A DNA stretch of 64,000 bases from Sphingomonas sp. 37zxx (GTDB lineage: Bacteria > Pseudomonadota > Alphaproteobacteria > Sphingomonadales > Sphingomonadaceae). Made by a program: the position numbers and the translations under genes. This document shows, one piece after another, positions 27,703 through 43,868 of the stretch; position 1 is the stretch's first letter, and each line of letters begins with the position of its first letter. The notes beneath the pieces were generated by a model that did no database searches, had not been told where the DNA came from, and saw only the letters and a program-made list of their open reading frames with translations. Location: positions 1 through 64,000 of the forward strand of contig NZ_JROH01000015.1 of assembly GCF_000786205.1 (NCBI RefSeq). Reading direction: 5' to 3'.

Positions 27703-27733
27703 AAGGGCGGCCCCATTGGGGTCGCCCTTTTTT
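27703..27733 (+). terminator. Terminator after rplL
   Basis: Stem AAGGGCGGCCCC with GGGGTCGCCCTT (one G-T pair) and a run of T residues. Confidence 0.85.
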
Positions 27734-27919
27734 GTTGGGGGTGAGCGCGCACGAACAGGGCAAGGCTGGGTCTTTGAATCTGGGGTGCGTGGTGCGGATG
27801 ACGCACCCCTTTTATGCTCGCCGCTTGAGCCGCATGTCGCTTCGCCTTTGCGGGCGGCGGCGACTGGCGTTAAGGCTTGCGGCGAACGGTTCGGCGCAGC
27901 GTTCAGCGTCGAGGAACGA

Positions 27920-29476
27920 GTGAGAGTAACCCTGGCCATGCCCACGCACCATCATCTGACCGCCCTGCTGATTGCCGCGCTGGCCGGCCCGGCCTTTGCC
28001 CAGGTGCAGCCGCCGGTGGTTCGCCCGGTGCCCACCGCGCCGCCAGCCCGGATCACGCCCCCGGCCCAGATTACGCCTCCGGTCCAGATTACGCCTCCGG
28101 CGATGCAGACGGTGCCGGTGCCGCCATCGATGCCGATGATCCTGCCGATCGCGCCGCTGCCGCTGTTGTCGCCCGAACAGGCGTCGCAATTGGCGGCGTT
28201 GCTGGCCAAGGACGGGGCCGAACAGGGGCTGCGATCGATCGCCGCCGCGGTCACGATCCCGCGAACCAACGACGCGCTGGTGCGCGCGGCGCTCGACCAT
28301 GCGCATGCGGTACATGCCGGACGGCTCGATACCGCCGATTTCCAGGCCGACTGGGCGCTGCGCCCCGCCGCCTTTGATCCCCTGCCCGGCTTTGCCAAGG
28401 CAGTCGCGCAGGATCGGATCGCCCAATGGTTTGCGTCGCTGCCGCCGCCCTGGGCCGGCTATGACGGCCTTCGCACCGGGCTGACCCGCTATCGCGGCAT
28501 CGTCGCAGCGGGCGGCTGGCAGCCGATCGCCGCCGGCCCCGACCTGTCGCTGGGATCGAAGGGACCGCGCGTCGCCGCGCTTCGCAAGCGGCTGGCGATC
28601 GAAGATCCCGAGGTGATCGCGACCGGCAGCAATTTCGATGCCGAATTGCTGGCAGCGGTGCAGCGCGCGCAGCGGCGCTATGGACTGAACCCCGCTGGCA
28701 TCGTTTCGACCCAGACGATCGCGGCGCTGAATGTGCCCGCGCGCGACCGGGTGCGGCAGATCATGGCGAATATGGAGCGCTGGCGCTGGCTGCCGCACGA
28801 ACTGCCTAAGAACCGCATTCAGGTGAACATCGCCGCCGCAGTGCTGACGGTGTTCGAGGGCGACAGCCCGGTGATGTCGATGAAGGCGGTGACCGGCAAG
28901 CCCGGCGGCGGCGAAACGCCGATGCTTGCCTCGACGATCCATTCGGTGGTGCTCAATCCGCCGTGGAACGTGCCGTCGAGCATCGCCAATCGCGAGCTGT
29001 TCCCCAAGGGCAATGCCTATCTGAAGGCCAATAATTTCCGGATTATCGGCGAAGGGCCGAACCGGCGATTGCAACAGGCTTCGGGCGACAGCAGCGCGCT
29101 TGGCCGGTTCAAGTTCGATTTCGACAATGCGTTTGCAGTGTATCTGCACGACACCCCGGCACAGGCGGGTTTCTCGCGCTTCGACCGGCTGGCGAGTCAT
29201 GGCTGCATCCGGCTGGAAAAGCCCGCCGAGCTGGCAAAGCTATTGCTGCGCGACGTTCCCGAATGGAGCGAAGCAGCGATCGATGAGCAAGTGACGACGA
29301 CGACCAAGACGGTGCGCGCGCGGCTCAACACCCCGGTCGAGGTTTATCTGCTGTATTGGACCGCCTTTGCCAGCGCGAACGGCCAGATGAGCTTCCGCGC
29401 CGATCCGTATAACTGGGATACCGTGCTGGCGGACAAGATCGAACGGCGTTCGGCGGCGCAGGTGGCGAGCCGATGA
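27920..29476 (+). CDS. L,D-transpeptidase with peptidoglycan-binding domain (YcbB/LdtD type)
   Basis: The 518-residue product has a signal peptide (HLTALLIAALAGPAFAQ) and a Pro-rich linker with a repeated ITPP-x-Q unit. A helical domain follows, then a peptidoglycan-binding motif (LGSKGPRVAALRKRL near 210, RRYGLNPAGIV) and a YkuD domain with the active-site block RFDRLASHGCIRLEKP near 430. The insert between KAVTGKPGGGETPML and the Cys loop is typical of YcbB/LdtD. These enzymes make 3-3 cross-links in the periplasm. GTG at 27920 is chosen for GAGGAA five bases upstream; ATG at 27938 is the alternative. It overlaps the next lipoprotein gene region closely. Confidence 0.9.
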   Translation: MRVTLAMPTHHHLTALLIAALAGPAFAQVQPPVVRPVPTAPPARITPPAQITPPVQITPPAMQTVPVPPSMPMILPIAPLPLLSPEQASQLAALLAKDGAEQGLRSIAAAVTIPRTNDALVRAALDHAHAVHAGRLDTADFQADWALRPAAFDPLPGFAKAVAQDRIAQWFASLPPPWAGYDGLRTGLTRYRGIVAAGGWQPIAAGPDLSLGSKGPRVAALRKRLAIEDPEVIATGSNFDAELLAAVQRAQRRYGLNPAGIVSTQTIAALNVPARDRVRQIMANMERWRWLPHELPKNRIQVNIAAAVLTVFEGDSPVMSMKAVTGKPGGGETPMLASTIHSVVLNPPWNVPSSIANRELFPKGNAYLKANNFRIIGEGPNRRLQQASGDSSALGRFKFDFDNAFAVYLHDTPAQAGFSRFDRLASHGCIRLEKPAELAKLLLRDVPEWSEAAIDEQVTTTTKTVRARLNTPVEVYLLYWTAFASANGQMSFRADPYNWDTVLADKIERRSAAQVASR

Positions 29477-29490
29477 AGAGGGAATTATCG

Positions 29491-29787
29491 ATGAAGAAGA
29501 TTGCATTGCTTGGGCTGCTGGCGCTGGCGGCCTGTTCGGCCGAGCCCGAAACCGGGCCGCCGCCGGGCGAGCCGGTGGCCGACGAGACGCCGACCTATAT
29601 CGAGCCTGAGCCTTATGCCGCACCCAATGCGATCGAAGAAACACAGCCCGAGCCGATGCCGGCCCCTGAACCCGAGCCGATCGCACCCGACGAACAGATG
29701 ATCGACGATGCCGAAGCAACCGGCATGACATCGCGCGTCGATCGTTCGGGCGACGGACTGGATGAGGAAGTACCGGTTCGCGAATAA
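29491..29787 (+). CDS. Acidic proline-rich lipoprotein
   Basis: The 98-residue product has a lipobox LAAC at ~14-17 (MKKIALLGLLALAACSAEPE). The rest is low-complexity Pro/Glu (PEPMPAPEPEPI) with a short acidic tail ending EEVPVRE. It is likely a periplasmic or outer-membrane lipoprotein spacer of unknown function. ATG at 29491 has GAGGGA eight bases upstream; an earlier ATG at 29473 overlaps the transpeptidase stop (ATGA). Co-transcription with the L,D-transpeptidase suggests a cell-envelope role. Confidence 0.7.
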   Translation: MKKIALLGLLALAACSAEPETGPPPGEPVADETPTYIEPEPYAAPNAIEETQPEPMPAPEPEPIAPDEQMIDDAEATGMTSRVDRSGDGLDEEVPVRE

Positions 29788-29837
29788 ATTGGCGATTGAT
29801 CGCGACTATTGAAGGCTGAGCTATAGCTGGTTTTCTC

Positions 29838-29908
29838 GTCATTCCCGCGAAGGCGGGAATCTATAACCACTGCACTGGAATATGGATTCCCGCCTTTGCG
29901 GGAATGAC
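29838..29908. repeat. 71-bp palindromic intergenic repeat, copy 2
   Basis: Same structure and length as 25526-25596, with a handful of differences, mostly in the centre (the conserved part includes ATAACCACTG). It lies between the lipoprotein gene and the convergent threonine synthase gene, where it may also serve as a terminator. Confidence 0.9.
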
Positions 29909-29973
29909 GAAGGAAATGCGTCAGCAACAAGTCATCACGCCTTAATCTGTAACGCCCCCAGCGCGGCGGGGCG

Positions 29974-31212
29974 TTACAGTGCCGCCAGATCGATCGGGCC
30001 GTGCCGGTCGAGCGTGCGCGATTTGTCGGGCATCGGATATTTCAGCCCGGTCGCGCAATTGAACAGCACCACCTGTTCGTCGCGCCCGACCAGGCCATCG
30101 GCCAGCGCACGCTCATAGGCGGCCAGCGTCGCACCGCCTTCGGGGCACAGCAGCAACCCGTCCTTGGCGGCTTCCTCTACCGCCGCGACGATCGCGGGAT
30201 CGCCGACCGCCAGCGCCCTGCCGCCGCTTTCGCGCACCGCATCAAGGATCAGGAAATCGCCGACCGCCTTGGGCACGCGGATCCCCGCCGCCAGCGTATG
30301 TGCGTCCTCCCAGCGTTCGGCATGGCGCTCGCCCGCTTCGAACGCGCGGACGATCGGCGCGCAGCCCGATGCCTGCACCGCATACATGCGCGGACGGCGC
30401 GACCCGATGAAGCCGATCGCCTCGAGTTCGTCGAACGCCTTCCACATGCCGATCAGGCCGGTGCCGCCGCCGGTGGGGTAGAAGATCGCATCGGGCAGTT
30501 CCCACCCGAATTGTTCGGCAAGTTCGAGGCCCATCGTCTTCTTGCCCTCGATCCGATACGGCTCCTTGAGCGTCGACAGGTCGAACCAGCCATTGGCCTT
30601 TGCCCCCTCCCCCACGATCTTGCCGCAATCGTCGATCAGGCCGTTGACGCGATAGACCCGCGCGCCCTGCGCGGCGATTTCGCGCACGTTGATTTCGGGC
30701 GTGTCGTCGGGGCAGAAGACGATGGTTTCGATCCCAGCGCGCGTCGCATAGGCGGCAGCGGCTGCGCCGGCATTGCCGTTGGTCGGCATCGCGATCGTCT
30801 TGACGCCCAGCGCCTTGGCCATGCTGATCGCCATCACCAGCCCGCGCGCCTTGAACGATCCGGTGGGCAGCCGCCCTTCGTCCTTCACGATCGGTGCGCG
30901 CGCCGCCAGGCGCTCGCCGGTGCGGTCGAGCGTCACCAGCGGAGTTTCGCTCTCGCCCAGGCTGACGATGTTCGCGGTATCGCGCACCGGGAGCAATTCA
31001 CGCCAGCGCCACAAATCGCGCGGGCGCTGCGCCAGCGCTTCCTTGCTCAGCGCGGCGCGCACCGCCGGCAGATCATAGCGGACCAGCAAGGGCCGCCCGG
31101 CGGCGGACAGGCCGTGGAGGCGATCGGCTTCATAGCGATCGCCGGTCAGGCCGCATTCGAGGTGGGAGACGAAGGTCGGACGCTCGGTGACGAGATTGGC
31201 GTTGCTTTGCAT
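29974..31212 (-). CDS. thrC: Threonine synthase
   Basis: The 412-residue fold-type II PLP enzyme converts O-phosphohomoserine to threonine. The PLP lysine is Lys121 in LPTGSFKARG; the phosphate-binding loop is NGNAGAAAAA; IFYPTGGGTGLIGMW and LLCPEGGATLAAYE are typical. The N-terminal FVSHLECGLTGDRYEADR, with a zinc-ribbon-like single Cys, fits the archaeal/plant-type threonine synthase. Serine/threonine dehydratase is the nearest alternative, but the N-terminal part argues against it. ATG at 31212 is used; a GTG at 31233 is possible. No hom or thrB is nearby. Confidence 0.88.
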   Translation of the reverse strand: MQSNANLVTERPTFVSHLECGLTGDRYEADRLHGLSAAGRPLLVRYDLPAVRAALSKEALAQRPRDLWRWRELLPVRDTANIVSLGESETPLVTLDRTGERLAARAPIVKDEGRLPTGSFKARGLVMAISMAKALGVKTIAMPTNGNAGAAAAAYATRAGIETIVFCPDDTPEINVREIAAQGARVYRVNGLIDDCGKIVGEGAKANGWFDLSTLKEPYRIEGKKTMGLELAEQFGWELPDAIFYPTGGGTGLIGMWKAFDELEAIGFIGSRRPRMYAVQASGCAPIVRAFEAGERHAERWEDAHTLAAGIRVPKAVGDFLILDAVRESGGRALAVGDPAIVAAVEEAAKDGLLLCPEGGATLAAYERALADGLVGRDEQVVLFNCATGLKYPMPDKSRTLDRHGPIDLAAL

Positions 31213-31260
31213 CGCCGTTGGATGCGGGGACACGGTGCGGGCGTCAAGCGTCCCCGGCGC

Positions 31261-32574
31261 TTACGCGGGCGGGCGCGGCAGGCGATAGGGTCGCGCCGCC
31301 AACCCCTCGACCACGCGCGGGCCGCGATCGACGAACACCGGTGCCAGCTTGCCGCTGGTCGGATGCGGGCGACCGATCATATAGGCTGCCGAGGTGCGCC
31401 CGGGGGTGCCGTTCTGCGTGCGATACCGCGCATCGAGCAGCAGCATCGGCGCAAAGAAACGCCGCCCGGCGACCTCGACCAGATGCAATTGCTCGAAGGG
31501 CACGCCCATCGCCGCGCGCAGCTCGCGATGCTCACCGGGGCGAAGCGCGAATACATTGTGGCGCGAGGGGTCGGCGGGCTCGGCGAGATAGTCGAGCAAC
31601 TGGCGGTCCTGCTGCGGATTGGCCGACACCAGCCATGCCGACACCAGCAGATCGCCGACCACGGTGTCGGACGGGTTCACCACCGCAAAGCTATATTCGA
31701 CGAACCCCGCATCCTCGGTACAGCCGGCGCGGATCGGCTGTAGTTCGAGCGCGAGCATCGGCGCGGCGGTCTCGGCGGATTTGAAGGCCGTGATGAACCC
31801 GGCATCGGCGGGCGGCGGCGTGGCTGGCCGTCCCTGAAACGCCTTGATCGTGCCATCGGGAGCAATGGCGGGCGTCGCCGGTGCGGGGCGCGGCGGCACC
31901 GACAGGAATTGCGGCCCGGAAGCGGCGTCGACCGCTGGATCGGATGCAGCGGCGGCGACCGCGCGCCGTATCGGCGGGGTCGGCGCGAGATCGGGTTGCG
32001 GGGTGTCGATGCCTACGCCCTCCCCGTCCTGCGCACCTGGCACGTCGCGGCGACGCCAGGCGACGAAGGCAGCGGCCGCCACCAGCGCCAGCCCGCCGCC
32101 AAGCATCCACCAGGTCCAGTCGACATCCGACTCCGGTGCTTGCGCCTCGGGTGCAGCCTCGGGTGACGGCGCAGGCGAAGGCTGGGCCGGCGCGGTGGCG
32201 GTCGGCGCAAGCTCGATCGGGGCGGGTTCGGCCGAGCGAGATTCGATTGGCACCGCCTTGGGTGCCGGGGTTGCACGCTGTTCGCGCGCTGGCGACGCTG
32301 CGGAGGGCGTGCGTGCCGGTTCGGTTGCGCGGGGCGCGGGGGCCACCGCCGGCGATGGCGCGGTTCGAGTCTGAACCGGCGGCGGGGTGACTGCCGGCGT
32401 TTCGCTGCTATCGCCGGGCGGCAGCGAATAGGTGATCGGCGGCGTCACTGGTTCAGGCGGCGCATCCTGCGCCGACACAGGTGCGCTCAGCGCCAGCATC
32501 GCTGCAAGGGCGGGGATCGAAGCAACAACGGCACGTGCCGGGGCCTGCCCGGACGACGAAAGTAAACGGACCAT
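31261..32574 (-). CDS. Proline-rich membrane protein of unknown function
   Basis: The 437-residue product has a signal peptide (IPALAAMLALSAPVSAQ), a long Ala/Pro-rich periplasmic stretch (about 37-150), one membrane span (WWMLGGGLALVAAAAFVAW near 155-173) and a cytoplasmic part. The cytoplasmic part ends in a globular domain (~265-437) with LALELQPIRAGCTEDAGFVEY, LLVSAWLVSANPQQDRQ and ALRPGEHRELRAAMGV. The C-terminal domain looks conserved and protein-like, but I do not recognise a named family. It is divergent from rpoB and near thrC. Confidence 0.7.
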   Translation of the reverse strand: MVRLLSSSGQAPARAVVASIPALAAMLALSAPVSAQDAPPEPVTPPITYSLPPGDSSETPAVTPPPVQTRTAPSPAVAPAPRATEPARTPSAASPAREQRATPAPKAVPIESRSAEPAPIELAPTATAPAQPSPAPSPEAAPEAQAPESDVDWTWWMLGGGLALVAAAAFVAWRRRDVPGAQDGEGVGIDTPQPDLAPTPPIRRAVAAAASDPAVDAASGPQFLSVPPRPAPATPAIAPDGTIKAFQGRPATPPPADAGFITAFKSAETAAPMLALELQPIRAGCTEDAGFVEYSFAVVNPSDTVVGDLLVSAWLVSANPQQDRQLLDYLAEPADPSRHNVFALRPGEHRELRAAMGVPFEQLHLVEVAGRRFFAPMLLLDARYRTQNGTPGRTSAAYMIGRPHPTSGKLAPVFVDRGPRVVEGLAARPYRLPRPPA

Positions 32575-32650
32575 GCAATCGCCTATCGCGCGCAGCGACT
32601 TACCGCTAGTCCGAACATCGGTTTGCGGAACCGAAAGCTGTCCCGACGGT

Positions 32651-32679
32651 TTGACACGGCCGCCCCGGAGACCTAGATA
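32651..32679 (+). promoter_or_regulatory. Promoter of rpoB-rpoC
   Basis: TTGACA (32651-32656), exact 17-base spacer, TAGATA (32674-32679). It would start transcription near 32686 and give a ~190-base leader. Confidence 0.75.
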
Positions 32680-32764
32680 GGCAGCCTACCCCGACGACCG
32701 GGAAATGAGGTGCCGTCGCGCAGTGCTTCATACGGATGGGTCGAACGGGTCTGCAACGACGCTG

Positions 32765-32800
32765 AAAGCTGCGGCTCCGCTATGGAGCGCGCGGCTTTTT
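32765..32800 (+). terminator. Leader terminator or attenuator before rpoB
   Basis: A long hairpin: AAAGCTGCG with CGCGGCTTT (one G-U), extended by GCTCC with GGAGC, then TTTTT. No plus-strand gene lies upstream to be terminated, since the neighbour is divergent, so it lies inside the rpoBC leader. Confidence 0.65.
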
Positions 32801-32873
32801 GCGTCTTCGCATGCGCGCCGCCTTTCCGGCGGCCGACATCGAAGTTTTTTGAGCTGAGAGGCGAACAGCACCC

Positions 32874-37055
<4,182 letters not shown>

Positions 37056-37065
37056 TTCGCACTTC

Positions 37066-37166
37066 CCCCCTCCCGCTTGCGGGAGGGGTCGGGGGTGGGC
37101 CTTTCTTCAAAGGCTTCACCCATGGAAATGCCCACCCCTAGCCCCTCCTCGCCAAGCGGGAGGGGG
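37066..37166. repeat. 101-bp palindromic element in the rpoB-rpoC spacer
   Basis: The ends are perfect 14-bp inverted copies (CCCCCTCCCGCTTG at 37066-37079, CAAGCGGGAGGGGG at 37153-37166). Inner arms (37082-37100 with 37129-37147) pair over 19 positions with three mismatches. The whole spacer is essentially this element. It resembles a MITE-like or REP-type mobile palindrome. The rpoC ribosome binding site lies just outside its right end. Confidence 0.9.
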
Positions 37167-37180
37167 ATGAGGTATCAGAC

Positions 37181-41461
<4,281 letters not shown>

Positions 41462-41487
41462 TCGGCACTGCCGGTTTGAAACTAGCG

Positions 41488-41525
41488 AAACCGCCGTCCG
41501 GGCCACCGGGCGGCGGTTTTGTTTT
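41488..41525 (+). terminator. Terminator after rpoC
   Basis: Stem AAACCGCC with GGCGGTTT plus inner CGG/CCG pairing, followed by TGTTTT. Confidence 0.85.
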
Positions 41526-41556
41526 GGGGGATGCGCGGGCGGCGGTGCCGGGCGCG

Positions 41557-42177
41557 CTACATGGCGACGATGGACGTCCCCAACCGCTCGGCTTCGGCGC
41601 GGTCGTGGGTGACGAGCAGGATCGGCAGCTTGAGGCGGTCGCGGACGTCCTCGATCACCCGCGCGATCTCCTCGCGGCGGGCATGGTCAAGGAACGACAG
41701 CGGCTCGTCGAGCAGCAGGAAGCGAGGGGCCGACAGCAGCGCGCGCCCGATCGCCACGCGGCGCGCTTCCCCGCCCGACAAGCTGGCGGGCCAGCGGCGC
41801 AGGAGACGTTCGATGTCGAGGAAGCCGACCACCGTGTCGAAGTCGATCCAGCGATCGGCTGGGGCAGTCAGCCGCTCGCCATAGCGTAAATTGGCGGCGA
41901 CGCTCAGATGCGGGAACAGCCGTGCATCCTGAAAGACATAGCCCGCACGGCGCCGGTGCGCCGGCACGTCGATCCGCGCGCTCGAATCGAACAACGTCTC
42001 GCCGCCGACGCGGACATGGCCGGTATCGGGGCGTAGCAGCCCGGCGACCATGTCGAGCACGCTGCTCTTGCCGACGCCCGAGGGGCCGAACAGCACCGTC
42101 ACCCCCTCGCCGCCCGCCACATTGCCCGCGACCAGCACATCGCCGCGCCGCTTCACGACCGAGATGTCAAAGGACAT
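41557..42177 (-). CDS. modC: Molybdate ABC transporter ATP-binding protein
   Basis: The 206-residue ATPase has Walker A FGPSGVGKSS, the Q-loop VFQDARLFPHLSV, signature LSGGEARRVAIGRAL and Walker B LLLDEPLSFLD. It ends right after the H-loop region (VTHDRAEAE), so the C-terminal molybdate-binding TOBE/MOP domain of full-length ModC (~350 residues) is absent. The ATG at 42177 overlaps the modB end. It powers molybdate import for molybdoenzymes. Confidence 0.88.
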   Translation of the reverse strand: MSFDISVVKRRGDVLVAGNVAGGEGVTVLFGPSGVGKSSVLDMVAGLLRPDTGHVRVGGETLFDSSARIDVPAHRRRAGYVFQDARLFPHLSVAANLRYGERLTAPADRWIDFDTVVGFLDIERLLRRWPASLSGGEARRVAIGRALLSAPRFLLLDEPLSFLDHARREEIARVIEDVRDRLKLPILLVTHDRAEAERLGTSIVAM

Positions 42178-42868
42178 GCCCGCCCCTTCCCGCACCTTGG
42201 CCGGACCGCCGCGCCAGCCATTCGGACAGGATCAGCGCGGCGAGCGACAGCACCACCGACACGATCGCCAGCCGCAGCACGATCGAATCCCCGCCCGGTA
42301 TCTGCAGCGCCGAATAGATCGCGATCGGCAGCGTGCGGGTTTCACCCGGAATGTTCGAGACGAAGGTGATCGTCGCGCCGAACTCCCCCAGCGCGCGCGC
42401 GAAGCCGAGTACCGCGCCCGCCAGGATACCGGGCACCGCCAGCGGCAGCGTGACGGTGGCGAACACCCGGCCCCGCCCCGCCCCCAAGGTCGCCGCCGCC
42501 GCTTCGAGCCGTCGATCGACCCCCTCGATCGACAGCCGGATCGCGCGCACCATCAGCGGCAGCGCCATCACCCCCGCCGCGATCGCCGCGCCGGTCCAGC
42601 GGAAGAGCACGCTCGCGCCGAACCAGTCCTGCAACCAGCCGCCGATCGGGCCGGTGGGAGCAAAGGCCAGCAGCAGCAGCCAGCCGGTAACGACCGGGGG
42701 CAACACCAACGGCAGGTGGACGATGCCATCGAGCAGCACCTTGCCCGGAAACCGTCCGCGCGCCAGCAGCCAGGCGAGCGCGAACGCCACCGGCAACGTC
42801 AGCGCAACCGCGGTGCCGCCGACCAGCAGCGACAGCCGGACGATCTCCCATTCCTCGCCCGACAGCAT
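42167..42868 (-). CDS. modB: Molybdate ABC transporter permease
   Basis: The 233-residue membrane protein has five to six hydrophobic segments. The ATPase-docking EAA loop is AAATLGAGRGRVFATVTLPLA, followed by GFARALGEFGATITFVSNIP, which is typical of ModB. The ATG at 42868 overlaps the modA stop by one base (TGATG), and its end overlaps modC, so the three are coupled. Confidence 0.93.
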   Translation of the reverse strand: MLSGEEWEIVRLSLLVGGTAVALTLPVAFALAWLLARGRFPGKVLLDGIVHLPLVLPPVVTGWLLLLAFAPTGPIGGWLQDWFGASVLFRWTGAAIAAGVMALPLMVRAIRLSIEGVDRRLEAAAATLGAGRGRVFATVTLPLAVPGILAGAVLGFARALGEFGATITFVSNIPGETRTLPIAIYSALQIPGGDSIVLRLAIVSVVLSLAALILSEWLARRSGQGAGRGGHVL

Positions 42869-43665
42869 CAGGGCGCGCTGAAGCCGTGCGCGCGCAGGAT
42901 CGCGCGACCGGCGGGGGACAGCAGGAAGCGCCGAAACGCTTCAGCCGAGGGCTCGCGCGAGCGGACGAGCCGGGCGATTGGATAGCGGATCGGGCGATGG
43001 CTGGCGGCAGGGAAGACGCCGACCACACGCACCGCCTTCGACGCGCGGGCATCGGTAGCATAGACGATTCCCAGCGGGGCGGCTCCGCGCTCGACCAACG
43101 CCAGCGCCGCGCGCACATTCTCGGCGGCGGCGACGCGCGGGGCGATGGCCTGCCACGCCCCCATGCGGGCGAGCGCGGCGCGGGCGTAGCGCCCGGCGGG
43201 CACCGCCTGCGGATCGGCGATCGCGATGCGGCGCTTGCCGAGCGCTGCGACGATCTGGGCGCCGGTGCGGATGGGGGGCAGGCGCGCGGTGGCGGGCGCG
43301 ATCAGGACGAGGCGATTGCCCGCGAGCGGTGCGCGGGTGGCGGGGGCGAGCAGCCCCGCCCGTTCGATCGAGTCCATCCAGCCTTCATCGGCGGAAACGA
43401 ACAGGTCGGCGGGAGCACCCGCGATGATCTGCCGCGCAAGCGCCGAGGATGCGGCGAACGACAGCACCGGGCGCGGCTGCCCCTGCGCGGCGAAGCGATC
43501 GGCGGCGGCGCTGAGCGCTTCCTGCATGCTGGTAGCCGCGAGGACGAGCGGGCCACGCGATTGGGCGAAGGTGGGTGCGGCGAGAAACAGCGCGCCGACG
43601 AATAGTAACCATCGCCCCCACCGAACGTGGTGTCGCGCTTGCGAACAGGCGAAGAACTCGGACAT
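42868..43665 (-). CDS. modA: Molybdate ABC transporter substrate-binding protein
   Basis: The 265-residue product has a signal peptide (WLLFVGALFLAAPTFAQ). A type II periplasmic-binding fold follows, with LVLAATSMQEALSAAADRFA (the conserved A-A-S/T-S substrate loop), ADLFVSADEGWMD and AIADPQAVPAGRYA, all typical of ModA. It binds molybdate in the periplasm and delivers it to ModB. The ATG at 43665 is preferred because it gives a proper signal peptide. Confidence 0.93.
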   Translation of the reverse strand: MSEFFACSQARHHVRWGRWLLFVGALFLAAPTFAQSRGPLVLAATSMQEALSAAADRFAAQGQPRPVLSFAASSALARQIIAGAPADLFVSADEGWMDSIERAGLLAPATRAPLAGNRLVLIAPATARLPPIRTGAQIVAALGKRRIAIADPQAVPAGRYARAALARMGAWQAIAPRVAAAENVRAALALVERGAAPLGIVYATDARASKAVRVVGVFPAASHRPIRYPIARLVRSREPSAEAFRRFLLSPAGRAILRAHGFSAP

Positions 43666-43717
43666 CGCTAGCGGTCTATCGCGGCGGGCACGCGCGCGAT
43701 AGGGCGCGAGGCTCAAA

Positions 43718-43861
43718 CCTTCTCCCGCCGGCGGGAGAAGGATAGCAAAGCTTGCCAGCTTGCTGGCTAGCGAAGGTTGGATGAGGGTGGTGCGAGCCGC
43801 AGGCTCGCGCGGTCGCAAGGACACCGCAGCCCCCTCACCCAGCTACGATTAGCGGGAGAGC
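43718..43861. repeat. Composite palindromic repeat between lepA and modA
   Basis: It contains a perfect 24-bp palindrome, CCTTCTCCCGCCGGCGGGAG then AAGG (43718-43741), a small hairpin GCCAGCTTGCTGGC, and a hairpin GCGAGCC/GGCTCGC near 43792-43808. A right part (CCCCCTCACCCAGC, then AGCGGGAGAG) loosely inverts the left part (CTTCTCCCGC, GGTTGGATGAGGG). It looks like a decayed relative of common intergenic palindromes. Confidence 0.6.
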
Positions 43862-43868
43862 GAAGAAA

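Noticed and set aside
27812..29200. A 462-codon minus-strand open frame opposite the YcbB-type L,D-transpeptidase, rich in Arg/His
   Set aside because: Composition is typical of a shadow frame and the opposite strand has clear catalytic motifs.
37082..37147. The rpoB-rpoC palindrome as a transcription terminator
   Set aside because: No T-run follows either arm, and rpoC needs read-through; treated as a repeat element.
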